A stretch of DNA of 64,000 nucleotides from Lactifluus volemus. Its lineage: Eukaryota; Basidiomycota; Agaricomycetes; Russulales; Russulaceae. Shown piece after piece: positions 50,341 to 62,540 of the stretch. Under the pieces are notes generated by a model. It did not search any database. It was not told the DNA's origin and was given only the letters and a program-made list of their open reading frames with translations. The position numbers and the translations under genes were made by a program. Location: contig WTXI01000002.1 of the NCBI GenBank assembly GCA_022376515.1, forward strand, positions 1,178,001 to 1,242,000. The letters are read 5' to 3'. Each line of letters starts with the position of its first letter. Position 1 is the first letter of the stretch.

Positions 50341-53151
50341 ATGGCGCCCGGAGCTGAACCACTATCCATCGAATCTTTGCTGCAGAGGCAGAAAGAAGAA
50401 CGGGAGGCTGCAGCTAGAGTGAGTAGCTACCCAGACTTGGGACCCCGTCGAAATCTCACTTTTCTTCAAGCCCAAATTCCTGTCCAAGGAGGAACGTGCG
50501 AAAATCGCTATTGCCAAGCGGGCACAAGAGATACACGAAGAAAGGAGAAAGGAAGAGGAGAATCGGAAGAACCGGGAACAACTCGAGCGCGAGGCAGAAA
50601 TTATTCGAAGACAAGAGAGAGACAGCAAGTATGCGACGAGTAATACTACTCCTTCAAGGCGTCTGTAATCGTTTCCTACTTCTCATGCACAACTCGCCTG
50701 ATCCTTCTTGCAAAACAGACGAGGACCACCACGACCGCCGCGACCGTGACCGTGACCGTGATCGAGGAGGTCGGGGAAGCGGCCGTCGAGACTACCGTGA
50801 CAAGCGTGCAAATGACGACAGACGTTCGGGATACGGCAATATCCCAACTGAACCCCGCGCTGAGCGTGCTAAAGCAGCCTCCAACGCCAACGCCCCTGCG
50901 TCTTCGTCGGGGGACCTCCTCCGTCCGTCCCCGCATCCAACTCGTCAACTCCCGGACCAAGCGCTGGCTCTACTACCAGTACCCCTGCGATGACGGAGGA
51001 AGATCTTGCCGCGTTACGTTCACGGTATCTCGGCGTCGACAAGAAGAAGCGCAAGATTCGCAAGATGAATGATCGCAAGTTTGTGTTTGACTGGGACGAA
51101 CAGGAGGACACGTTCGCCGCGGACCCTTCCGCAAACATTGGCGTTCAACGGCAGGGAGCGCAAGTCATGTTCGGACGAGGACACATCGCGGGTATGGACG
51201 ATGGCGCGGGAGGCAGAACGGGCAACAAGTCTGACCCCCAACTCGCCGACGCCATGGAACGGAGAAAGGCTGCAAAGCATGGGTATGATGACCGTCATTG
51301 GACCGACAAACCTCTAGACGAGATGAAGGAGCGTGACTGGCGCATCTTCCGCGAGGACTTCAGCATCGCTGCGCGAGGTCTGCCCACTTTGTCTCTCCTT
51401 CCTCCCCCTTATCGCCCGCTGACCGAAACATAGGGGGTAATATACCACATCCATTACGTTCATGGGGGGAATCTGCCATTCCCAAACAGATTCTAGCCGT
51501 TATCGACCAAATTGGCTACAAGGAACCGTCCCCTATCCAGCGTCAGGCCATCCCGATAGGATTGCAGAACCGAGACATCATCGGTATTGCAGAAACAGGT
51601 ACGGCCCTTATCTCTGCATGCAAGGGGACGGGATGCCGACTCTGGTCATTACAGGTTCTGGAAAAACTGCGGCCTTTGTTATCCCCATGCTTACTTTCAT
51701 CTCGAATATGCCTCCGTTTACCGAGGAGAACAGACACCTGGGACCATATGGCTTAATTTTGGCCCCTACGCGTGAACTGGCGCAACAGATTGAATCGGAG
51801 GCACGAAAATTTGCCACACCACTTAATTTCCGTTGTGTCTCCATCGTCGGAGGGGTGCGTTGATGAGACTCATTCATATCTGCGTCGCACTGGGCTGACA
51901 GACTCCAGAGAGCTGTGGAAGAGCAACAATTCAATCTTCGTGAGGGCGCAGAAATCATAATTGCCACCCCTGGCCGTCTAAAGGATGTCCTTGAGCGGCA
52001 CGTCCTTGTGTTGTCTCAATGCCGTTATGTCGTCATGGATGAAGCTGACCGTATGGTCCATCTGGGTTTCGAGGCTGACCTCACCTACATCCTCGATCAG
52101 CTACCCTCTGAGACCATGGAAGGAGAGGACCCGAGTGAGCAGATGGACGTCGACGGCGAAACTGTGGTGAAGAAGGGTCGCACCCGTGTAACGACGCTCT
52201 TCTCCGCGACTATGCCACCTCCAGTCGAAAGACTCGCAAGGAAATATCTGAAGCGCACAGCAACCATCACCATTGGTGAAGCGGGCAGAGCTGTCGATAC
52301 GGTTGAACAGCGCGTCGAGTTTATCACTGGAGAAGAGAAAAAGAAGTCCGTTGTTGAGCCGTCGATTGACCGAACTGAACAACCAAACTGACTTCGTCTC
52401 TCACAGACAGCGTCTTCTCGAAATCCTCGACAGCGGGCAGTTCCAAGCTCCCATCATCGTTTTTGTCAACCAGAAGAAGACGGCGGATATGGTGGCGAAA
52501 GATCTTTCTCGTGCTGGAGTGCGTCGGGAATCTCTCGATGACCGCTGTGACATGGGCTGATAATATACTCTCTTGCAGTGGAGCGCTGCAACACTGCACT
52601 CTGGAAAGAACCAGGAACAACGAGAGGCTTCCTTACAGTCACTGCGCTCTGGTGCCGCCGATGTTCTGGTCGCGACCGACCTCGCTGGGCGAGGTATCGA
52701 CGTGCAAGACGTCTCGCTTGTCATTAACTTCCAGATGGCTGGCACCATCGAGGCTTACGTACATCGGATAGGTTTGACACGCTTCCTGACTTATTCCCGC
52801 CACTCGTGACTGAGCTACGTTCCACAGGTCGTACTGGGCGTGCTGGTAAACTGGGAACAGCAATCACATTCTTGACAAACGACGATGACGAAGTGATGTG
52901 CGTTGTTTATCCCTTTCTCCGTGGAGCGCAGCTGACGTGTTTTCCCGTCCTGATAGGTATGACTTGAAGCAAGGTATGATGAGCTGCTATCCATTTCTCT
53001 ATGTGACTCGACGGTGCTAAGGCATGTCTATTCAGAAATCTCGAAGAGTCCCGTTTCAAAGGTGCCTGCGGAACTCGCACGGCACGAAGCCGCTCAGCAT
53101 AAAGTATCCCGAGAGATGAAACGGAAGCGAGATGCCGAGGACCAGGGATAA
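50341..53151 (+). CDS. PRP28: Pre-mRNA splicing DEAD-box helicase Prp28 (DDX23)
   Basis: Prp28 helps exchange U1 for U6 at the 5' splice site. The start is [21 protein letters not shown] charged N-terminal region with Arg/Asp repeats ([14 protein letters not shown]) leads to [18 protein letters not shown] and [14 protein letters not shown], strongly characteristic of Prp28. The helicase core shows [12 protein letters not shown] spliced to [61 protein letters not shown] and HRIG. The C-terminus ends [11 protein letters not shown] -1 step is required at the G5 run 50909-50913 to connect ASSSGG with [11 protein letters not shown]. Other junctions are ordinary short introns. The gene is itself intron-rich, so its product acts on its own class of transcript. 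Confidence 0.92.
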
Positions 53152-55930
53152 GATGAGTGGAGGCTGGTTGGATGCTCACTCCACACTGTAGCGTATTACC
53201 GACCTCGTTTTAGCCCTCCGAACTGTGTGCTCGGGCCTAAGCGCCTAGCTGAGTGCCCGCAATAACTTACTTCCGATGGGCGGTGGGCGCAAAGCATGTT
53301 ACACATGCTATGGATGCGCAAAGTTTGTCTGTTCTGCTCTGTCATTCTGGTGTTTCAGGAGTAAAACGTCTCCAAGCTTCGAAGCGAATAAGTGGATGGA
53401 CACGATAACTGGACCTAAAGACGCGTGGGAAGACGGGGAGGGGCAGACAAAGTGTCATGTAAGTACCTCAGAGGGGTGTGACCGTGGCAAGAGCCATACA
53501 GGAAGGAATATTTCTTTCCATCAAGGGCTCCAGGTTTGATAACATAAATTTGATATGCCACCACCGAGATCCTACCTGCACCTCGTGTTCAGTGAGAAAG
53601 AAAAAGAAAACAGGCCCATTTTGTTCCCACGCTGATCATAGTCTGACAAGCGATAACCAGAGAAACATGGAGACCCCGACAATAGAATACACGAGAAGAA
53701 GAAAAAAAAGGGGGGGAGGGGAGGAGAATCGTCGGCCGACGACGAGTATTATACTTGTTGATGCTGCAAATAATAACCACGAGACGCACTCGCTAACAAG
53801 TCCGACGTGGCCTGAACTCGGAGGAGTGTAAATAGCTTGTGTGAGAGTGAACATGATTCCAATTGTATGATATGTTACTCTCCTGCTACTTGCAAGTTGC
53901 ACGAATCTGATGCAGATTTAACTTGTCTGTTGCCAATATGGTAATATTGGGTGGTACGTGGAGTTTGACGTGGTTTGAAATAAAACTTCGGCACCCACGG
54001 GTTTCAAATGTGCGTGGGGCTGTGCATTGTGCTAAACTTGGCATATCAACGACTACAGGCTCAGACAACTCAGGCACTCGGTGGAGGTGATGTGAAAGGG
54101 GGGCGCGGGTGAAAAGGAGTGATCGGCCAAATCGACGAATCCAGCTGCCCGCTCTCAGCCTCTGATGCGTGTCTATTGCTATTTGCTGTTGATCTCGGAC
54201 GGGGAGAACCCGTATCTGCTTATATACCAGCCGTTATACGTTGCCGATCAAGTCATCAGATGCTACGTGGTCCCGGTCATCGGGTCGAGATTTATGAACC
54301 ACTAATCTGCCTCAGTGGCCTGAATTGTGTTTGCCCGCGGCATGGGCGCCGTGTTCATCACACCGTCTCTGATGATATACAACTCAACGATGAATGACAG
54401 AAAACGTTGTAGATCATGCGCGTCGTGTGTTCCGCGGATACCGCCATTCCCTGGACGTTATCTTGAAATTTGATTGCGTTACTAATCATTGGGCCCCTCC
54501 TCCAGCACACATTTCGGGTCCCATGAACAAGGTGGGGCCGTGAAAAAAAAAATACAAAAAAAAATAATTACGGCGTTAGGACCCTGTTTAACGCTACAAA
54601 CATTCATATGAACGGGGATTACGAAGAAAAACACGCACACGCGTAGGGAGAGCAGCAACCTGCATGGTTAGAATCAAGGGTGATCATGATGCGCATAATT
54701 TGCCCGTGCGTGCCCATCGACTAGATGCCTTCAACCTCAAAGAGTGCTAGTGTCAATGGACTTTGGGGGCAATGAACCGCCACCAGATATACTCCTGGAA
54801 AAATCGCAAGGCTCATGACTGGTCGCCTTGAAGCAGACCTATAACTTGGCTTGGACTAAAAATAGGCGCTAGCGGAGGCACAATCATTCGTGGCTTCGGG
54901 TGACACTTGGTCACGAGTCGAGGACCCTTAAATTGAAGACCATTGAATCGTGAAGTTGGCAGGGCCGAGAGGGAATTTGGGTGTCGTCCGGGATATGCTT
55001 CGACTTGGGGTGGGGTTGTGGGGCCAGCGCATTGACGAGCCAGTGCCGTGCCGAACGGCTGAAGAATCTCCGGGAGATCCAAAAGGGAGATTGTATGGGC
55101 GCAGCGCGGCACCCTGTTAGTCAAATAACGAATGGCGAGAAGGACTAGCTTGGGCTGCATAATGCGTCATGAGATTTGATCCTCCGCCGGAAGATAAGTT
55201 ATGCCCAAAGATAGCAATTTCGGTAAACGGGGGTAAATCCCAAGATGGAAAGGGTCGCTTAGTGGTGCCAACAGCTGTCTGTAAGTAATAATGACTACCC
55301 AGATTAGAGACTTTGCTTAGCAAACATGGAAACTTCTTAAAGAGATTATGGCAGGAATCGGGGTGTATGCTGGAGTCGGAGTAGAGGTTTGTAAAAGGGA
55401 ATTAGATGGGATAAGCACGTGACAACTCAATGACCAAGGTGTGGACCGGACCGGATCACCGGCCGACAGCGGCGCGGCACGGCGGCCACTGAGATGATAA
55501 CCCGAAGGCGGAATAATTCAATTGAATTCACTGCCTCGTCGTCTCTCCCACTTTCCATATCATTCATCGCCCTTCCAACTATACGACGCTCAATGTTGTC
55601 TGCTCATCCTCCCTCCTCTGATACGCATGCATTTCCCCTTCTTCCCCTCTACTCTCTTCATCATCGTTAGACATCTCTACAACTATCCACTTCCAATCCC
55701 CGTCGGATGGCAGTTCATCTCTCATCGCCCCGTCGGAACCCCCACAACAATCCTCTTCCACAATCCTTTCAAACGAGGAGCAGGTACTCGGCTTTCCTGT
55801 CCACTCTCCGCCACAACCCTCAATTCTCACCATCTTTTTTCAGGCTCCTTCAACGCATCCCTCTGGGTCCTCCCTCTTAAAGCCTGGACACAGTCCTCAG
55901 CAGGGCTCTCCCACAGTGGAGCACCCTCCC
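53152..55930. other. 2.8 kb gap, largest in the window
   Basis: I could not assemble a protein here. A minus-strand pair of overlapping open frames (54813-55160 and 55117-55323) has no familiar motif. A purine tract (about 53695-53720) and two A runs (54544-54563) stand out. The part from about 55600 to 55930 keeps an open frame that could belong to the kinase gene: a GTACTC...TTTCAG intron (about 55783-55842) would join SNEEQ to APSTHPS, ahead of the annotated start. No ATG was found in frame for that extension. Confidence 0.5.
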
Positions 55931-58607
55931 ATGACTACCAAGATTGGCTTCATTCCTCGCGGTCGCTCCATGAACTCTCTTCGAACTCCCCCCGCTTCGA
56001 CCTCTCAATCTCACTCTCCAGAGCATTCCGCAGCCCAGCAGCAGCATCCTCCTCCTCCAGCCAAACCCTCCAAACATTCCTCCGGCCCACTTCACGATCT
56101 CAGACGTTTCTTGAATAATCATATCGTCCACCATCATAGCCAACATCACCTGGCCGCTTCCTCTACTACAGCGGATCAATTGCAGATCACCATACACTCC
56201 CCTGCAGAGCCACCAAACTCCTCTGCTGACCCTCCTCATTTCCCGGATTCTGAATCTTACAATTCTTCGGATCGTGCAAATACTCCATCTACTCGCCCAT
56301 CTTCTCAGCCTTCCACTGGACCTCCCAGCCCCCCCGGATTAAACCATACCCCAGACTCACTCCCTCACGCCCAAATCCAAGAAGGGAAAGTCCACAAAGA
56401 GCATATACTCGCAGCATTTATGCGGAAAGACAAACTGCATCATGACAAGGTAGTCAAAACGACCAAAGATCGGTCTACAAATCGGTCACCATCACCTCTC
56501 ACTCAAATCATTCCTGTGGTCCGCAGCGACAGTTGTCCGTTCCTGATTCGCATCATTCCGCCTCTGCACGCCATTCTGGGTCTGGTACCCCATCTCGTCC
56601 ACATCCCATCAATTCCCTTTCTGAGGCTACTCAAGCTCATCTTTCCAAGAAGTATGGAAAATGGGGTCGCGTCTTGGGCTCTGGTGCAGGCGGAACGGTA
56701 CGCCTCATCAAGGCCAGCAGCAAAAACGGCGGTCATATATTTGCTGTCAAAGAGTTTAGGCCGAGGCGCACCGGTGAGTCAGAGAAGGAGTACCAGAAGA
56801 AGGTCACTGCAGAGTTCTGTGTCGGGTCTACGCTGAAACACCCCAATATCATCGAAACTGTCGACATAGTCTGTGACCATGGGCACTACTATGAGGTCAG
56901 CCTGTTGATTAACCTCAAATACACTTCTATCTTACTTTTTCCTCTCCATTTCAGGTCATGGAATATGCCCCGTACGACCTCTTCAGCGTCGTCATGTCCG
57001 GCAAAATGTGCCGGCCCGAGATTTATTGCGTGTTCAGGCAAATCTGCGACGGCGTCGAGTATCTGCATGAGATGGGACTTGCACACCGTGATTTGAAGCT
57101 TGACAATTGCGTCATGACTACGAGTAACGTTGTTAAGCTCATCGATTTCGGCACCGCCACTGTCTTCCACTACCCTGGCAAGGCTCACCAGAGGGCGACG
57201 GGCATAGTCGGTTCTGACCCTTACCTAGCTCCAGAAGTTATCACGCAAAACAACTATGATCCGCGCAAGACCGACGTGTGGAGTGTCGCCATTATCTTCA
57301 TGTGTATGACTCTCCGTCGATTTCCGTGGAAGATACCAGATGCCAAAACGGACCCGAGTTTCCGTGCCTTCGTCAATTCCCACCCAGAATTGTCTCAGAA
57401 ACCGGCGCCACGAGTCTCTCCGCCGTCCGACGAGATTCGGAATACGACAACGTACCCTGAGAGTGGTGTTTCACACGAATCTCGGCCACCTGCACCACAC
57501 AAGTCCGTAACTGCCCCCGGTGTTCCGAACAGTGTTAAGTCGCTGGATGACGCTAGCGCCCAGTCCCAAGGCAGTCTGACTAACAGCAATATTTCAACCT
57601 CCACTGTCCTGAGCGCATTCGATACAAATTCTCGCCACAGCCTGGACACCGACTGTTCCCTCTGTACTCATGTGACTGACGAGTCTGGATCTTCCGATGA
57701 CGCCACTCGTGATGTCCCGTTAGCTGAGTTTCTTCAGTCAGGTTCTGGAGGTCCTCGCTCCTTCTCCGTGGCGACACTTCCCGTTCTTCCCCATAGTTTC
57801 ATGGCCCGTGGGGAGAGCCCCCTGCCACTTGACCCATCTGTCCAGATGCTTGCGCGCCCGGGCGCGTCGACTGAGTCACTTCCGTCTTCGCCGACGCTCA
57901 ATCCAACTTACCAGGGGATTCACACACCCCTCCTCACTGCCTGCGAGCCGAGGTCACCCTCTGCAATCGAGTTGCTCCCAGACAATCCATCAACACCTAC
58001 ACTGAAGCCCCCGATGTTCACAACGCGAACTCGTGCATCCACCTTTCATGGACCAGTATCGCCAGTTTCTTCGGAGCGGCCAGAGGCCGACCATACCCTC
58101 AGCGCGGTCAATGGGCTGGAATATTCCGGTCCCACTGATACTACACAGGATGTCCATGGGAATGAGGCAACTCCTACCCTGGCAAAAAGACGATCCGCCT
58201 ACCGCCGTCGCGCGGACAGCACTGCCTCGGTTGCGACCCACAATGGTGCTATGGGCAGTGCAGAATCCATATTCCTCCTCCTCCCTCGCGAGACCCGGCC
58301 GGCTATTCGGCGCATGTTGTTCCTTGAACCCGAAGCGCGCTGCACCCTCACAGATCTTCTCAAGGGGCGCGGCAAGGCCTCTGGTCTTTTATGCGGATGC
58401 CACCGTCACAATGGCGACTCATCATCTTCTGGGATTGATACGTTACCTGGAGTATGTCAGGACCATGACCTAAGTGTGGAAGAGGAAGATGATGGCGATG
58501 CGTGGCTTAAGAGTGTCGTGCCATGCTCAACGCCCGGTGTTGAGCCTGGTCACAAGCATATCACAGTAGCCGTAGAAGAGAAGGCAGGCAAGCGACGGTT
58601 CTTCTGA
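55931..58607 (+). CDS. Hal4/Sat4-like Ser/Thr kinase with a large C-lobe insert
   Basis: The annotated start is the first in-frame ATG ([17 protein letters not shown]); coding may begin further left. A Ser/Pro/His-rich N-terminal region precedes the kinase: glycine loop [11 protein letters not shown], Lys in [11 protein letters not shown], catalytic loop [21 protein letters not shown] and YLAPEVI. After [16 protein letters not shown] about 285 residues of Ser/Thr/Pro-rich sequence intervene before the end of the C-lobe resumes at [20 protein letters not shown]. The family (Hal4/Hal5/Npr1-like in yeast) regulates potassium and nutrient transporters at the plasma membrane. A -1 step at the CC of 56521-56522 links IIPVV to [11 protein letters not shown]. 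The final 1.65 kb exon is intact and ends EKAGKRRFF. Confidence 0.85.
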
Positions 58608-59045
58608 TACAGGAGAGGATTGTCCACATTCGATGCATACCGCAACTCTTTCACGCATATATGTATTAACCATCACATACATTTTGTTTTTTTTTCTCAC
58701 TGTTCTCCAGTGCTCTCCCTTCGGCATGTGTCACCCATTCTTTTCACATGTTTTTCCCACTCTGCCGCACTAATTCTTACGTAGACCAAAAACTATTGCT
58801 GCTCTTATTATTTTGCATGTCATGGTCCCAGAGGTGCTTACACGCTTTGCCGCTTGGACTTGATTGTATTGTCCTGCTTTTTTAATCAATATCAAAAACC
58901 CTTAGATCCAACTCCGTCGTGTAATTGTTAAAAGCCAGGGGGAACGTTCTAATCAGAGGTAACTATGACAACGGAACAACAAGATGATCAGAAACATCGC
59001 TTGAGGGCGCAAAGTCGCATTGAAGCACCGACTGAGCCGTTCCGT
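58608..59045. other. Convergent intergenic region
   Basis: This is 3' flanking sequence of the kinase and YOS9 genes, AT-rich with a T run at 58687-58695. No gene was recognised. Confidence 0.5.
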
Positions 59046-60902
59046 CTACAGCTCGTCTCGTCCGGGTCCACGTCCAGGGTGTGCATTAGCTCTCAGACGG
59101 CCCTTGGCGGCACCGTTGACGGTCCGCTCACCCCTCTGCTGCTGCTGCTGCTGCTTTCTCCCTTCCTCGTCACGCTCCGCTTCCATCTCGACTTCAACCT
59201 CAACCTCTTCGTCGCGAACGTCGAAACCAGCCTCGCGCAATGCGTCCTCGAACATGTTGGAATCCATGAATCGGGAGAGGTCCTCGACGCGCCGTTCGAC
59301 GTCTTCCTCGTCGTTCGCGGCTATCTCGCTGATAAACTCGATCACCATCTCGCCGTCGCCGACTTCCTCGACGACGACGCGTGGCGCCGCGGCCCCACCA
59401 CCCGCGCCTGCACCTGCACCGTTTCCCTGTGGATTACCCGCCTTTTGCAGGATCGTCTCGAGCGCTCGGCGTAACAGAGCGTTGTGGTCCAGCGAACCTG
59501 CACCCTCGTTTGCAGCGCCATCGTCGTCTCCACCGCCACCGCCGCTTGATTCCCCAGAAGGAGAGTTGGACGTGGCTTCTGCAGCATCTAGAGGTGGTGG
59601 GGGATTGGTTACAGAAGCGCGACGATGGGGGAAGGGATGGTTGGATTCTGGGAGAGAGCTGTCTGCATCGGCGAGCGTAGCAGCGTCCACGACTTGGCGA
59701 CAGCGGATCAGAGTCTCGTCGCGCCTGTCGATAGGCGATCTGAAGCCGGGTTCTCCACAGAGACGAGGTGTGTTAACTACGAGGATGTAGTGACAAGTCT
59801 TTGTTTCTTTGATAAACATGATGCTATCAGTCATCGTCATGGAGCAGTGGAACTAAGGTAGCGGAGATTCGCATACGTGAGTTGAGGTATACCTTTCGGT
59901 GGCGGTGGGAAGCGTGCGCACCTGGACTTCAATCTCGCGCTGTTTGCCAGTTTTGTCGCATACTGTACCATCGCCCCATCGTTGGACGAGATATCGCGAG
60001 CCCGAACCACGCGCGAGTTCTAGATTTGTTACTACTGCGCCGTGATCTGCCCTGGTCAGGCCAGCATCGGAGCTGGACGCCGGCGCCCGACCAAGATCAT
60101 AGGCTTCCCACTAGAAGGCGGATATGAAAGCTGATAGGAGAGGTGAAGTGAAGGAGAATGGAAGCACTCACGTCGAGATCCTCCTCAATTTCATACATTT
60201 TTCCTGGAATTTCAGTAGGTAAGGAAAGTACCTTGACTCGATCTTTCTGATAGCACACCTGGGGTCATTGGGCGCGCGTGAATCTTTTCTCGAAATTGCC
60301 GGACATGAGAATTGTGGCAGTACGCATAGGTGAACCATCCTTGGCGGTGCTAAGAGAAGTCGTATCACCTGAAAGAGGAGTGAAATGACACGTCACATAC
60401 GTATAAGCAAGTTCCGTCGAGCGGTTGCAGAAGCGACCAGCTGTGAGACGCGGTGACTTCTGTGATGGTTTCTTCAGAAGGTGAGGAGTGTTGTTGCTTA
60501 ATCGGAGGTGGTGTGAAACATAGATAGGTATCACGAGGGCCCATTTTCATCAGCTCGATGGTGTTAGATTTAACTGGGGGCTGGCTTGAAGAGTAAGGTA
60601 TGAGAGGAGAGGAAGATGAATTGAGAGCATACAGTTGAGCCCTCTCCCGAGTCAATATGCTTAAATGGATATGGATCCTCCCAAGGGGTTGGATGGTCCA
60701 GAAACTCTGCTTCGCCTCCACGAAGGCCCTCGCGAATCCATCGCTCGGCTGTTTCATTCAAAAGGGGGAGACCGTTGAGAAAGGTGACTCTGTATTTTGG
60801 AAAGGCATAAATATCTTCTGGTAGAGAGTGAAGTAGACGTGCTAAAGAGTTGAAAGGGTAAATGAGAATGAGGAAAGAGGTCAAGGTGGTTGTTAAGAGC
60901 AT
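59046..60902 (-). CDS. YOS9: Yos9/OS-9 ER lectin of ER-associated degradation
   Basis: Yos9 reads trimmed glycans on misfolded glycoproteins for the Hrd1 ligase. The ATG at 60902 opens a signal peptide, MLLTTTLTSFLILIYPF. The OS-9 N-terminal block follows: LPEDIYAFPKYRVTFLNGLP and DPYPFKHID. The MRH lectin domain is visible in GTCLY, GWFTYAYCHNSHVRQFRE, WEAYDLGRAP, RYLVQRWGDGTVCDKTGKQR and KTCHYILVVNTPRLCGEPGF, with the expected Cys residues and the Gln/Arg residues that contact mannose. A Gly/Ala/Glu-rich tail contains a six-Gln run, and the protein ends GRGPGRDEL. RDEL is a KDEL-type retrieval signal, consistent with a lumenal protein. Short introns separate the N-terminal and MRH exons. 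Confidence 0.92.
59136..59153. repeat. (CTG)6 microsatellite inside YOS9
   Basis: Six CTG units on the plus strand read as six CAG codons (polyGln) near the YOS9 C-terminus. It is a pure triplet repeat, so length variation would not break the frame. Confidence 0.85.
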
Positions 60903-61431
60903 ATAGAGGTCGATGAGAGCGGGAAAGGTAAGGCCACGTGGCAAAGTCCGGGTCCCTGGACTTTGTGGCGCGGGTATGAGAGATTAGATTCCCGACCGTA
61001 GAACTCCGGGAATGGCCGTTTGGTCTCCGCGACGATTGGCTCGGTGGAGGGTAACGCACATGGCTTGAGCGAGTAGCCGGTCACGAACGACTCTCCTTTT
61101 TGAAGATAGGTCAAACCGGGGATATTGCGGAATTTGCACTTATGGCACAAGGTGGGACGAACGGAAAAGGTCCTCTGGGTGTTTTCTGCCCCAGAAACGG
61201 CATTTTCCATTGATATGGACCCAGTCCACCTTCCCCCAATTAAATTAATTACGTATTTCACGGTTCCAGGGCCCTCCGTCAGCCCGACACAGAACGCTCT
61301 CTCAAGAACATTATCTAAAGCAATAAAAATGCACGCGAAAAGAACTCTATTCAATTATGGCAAAATATTCGTTATAACCCGTCCCCTCCCTTCAACAATC
61401 CCACTACCTACCCTCTTTTTCCCCATCCATC
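60903..61431. other. Divergent promoter region, YOS9/AT-hook gene
   Basis: This 0.5 kb region serves both genes. A CT-rich stretch (about 61380-61425) immediately precedes the AT-hook start codon, a common fungal core-promoter feature. No other gene was seen. Confidence 0.5.
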
Positions 61432-62011
61432 ATGTCTGACTCTCTAAACGAAGAACCCTTTGACGAACACAAACTTCCCGACGAGCTCGATGAGGGTGCT
61501 CAACACGCGGGGAATTCAGACTCTGGTCAGTTCCCTCTCTTTTACTCATCGTATTTCCTCCTCTCCCAAACGATCGATAAGGCGCGTCCTATCCCATTCC
61601 TTGTACTAATCCTGTCCTTGTTCTTCATTTAGGCCTCGCAACAACACCCGCGAAGCGCGGTCGCGGTCGTCCCAAGGGCAGCAAAAACAAGAAGAGCGCT
61701 GCGGGCACAGCCGCCTCCACGTCCGAAGTTGCCCCAGCGGCTGGCGAGAAGAGGAAGAGGGGGAGACCTCCTAAAGTATGCTTGGAACCCATCACTTTCC
61801 GTTTTGCCTTACTCATTCATATCCCGTAATCACGCAGCCCAAGAATCCTCAAGAGGAGACCGCGACAGGTGAACCCGCTACGAAACGCAAGAGGGGAAGG
61901 CCGCCAAAAACGTCCAAGCCTGTCCCTCCCCACGATGATCTCGCGGAGGGGGCCACCTCTGACTCCCCAACCAAGCGAAAGCGGGGCAGGCCCCCGAAGA
62001 ACGCCGCCTGA
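61432..62011 (+). CDS. Small AT-hook (HMGA-like) DNA-binding protein
   Basis: The start MSDSLNEEPFDEHKLPDELD gives an acidic N-terminus. After an intron come four AT-hook cores in about 100 residues: RGRGRPKGSKNKK, KRGRPPK (before the second intron), KRGRPPKTSKP and KRGRPPKNAA at the very end. AT-hooks bind the minor groove of A/T-rich DNA. There is no other domain, so this resembles HMGA-type architectural proteins more than a transcription factor. The spacers share a TKRKRGRPPK unit, suggesting internal duplication. Two introns join in frame. Confidence 0.85.
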
Positions 62012-62540
62012 ACTAAATATTGTGATTGGATGCACTGTATACGTTTATGGAACGTCCTCCGCCGCGTTGATGGCGACGATGCTTGCGCCCACGACCACAC
62101 AGAACAATACCCATTCTTGTCGCTGCCGCCTTGTTCTCCTCTCGGACTGTTTTATTGTTGCAATTTGTCTGTTATCTATTGCCTCGCACCTCGCCACTTG
62201 TACTCCTCTCCCCCTTTCTCGTAGCATTAGGTTCCTGGTGGACACGGTGTTTTCATAGCTGCTGATCCTTGTATGATGGAATAACAAATGTGTTTCCTTG
62301 CTCAAATATGTTATTATTTCGTGGGTGACGAAATGACACGGTCATCGGTTCAAATAAATGTCACTCGCGAGGTGTGGTGAAAAAGGCTGAAGCGCTGCCG
62401 CGACAAAAACAAACAGGTCAGTCACGCCATTAGCCGAGATTTCGACGCGGCCATATTCCCGGGAAAGTTGAACAATGAGGTTGAAACACCCCTATCTCTC
62501 TTTTTAATTGATTCAACCTGACATGCTTCTCTACCACTGA
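62012..62540. other. Convergent intergenic region
   Basis: This is the 3' flank of the AT-hook and BNA4 genes. No gene, RNA or notable repeat was recognised. Confidence 0.5.

Noticed and set aside
34364..50913. Programmed ribosomal frameshifting
   Set aside because: Too many unrelated genes and sites are involved, no common slippery heptamer is present, and the direction simply matches a missing base.
54813..55323. Possible minus-strand two-exon gene
   Set aside because: The two frames overlap rather than join through a convincing intron and show no recognisable motif or start context.
59020..59790. Long plus-strand open frame (256 codons) rich in Ser/Pro/Cys
   Set aside because: It is the mirror of the YOS9 exon on the other strand. 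YOS9 has a signal peptide, an MRH domain and an RDEL end; the plus frame has only low-complexity composition.
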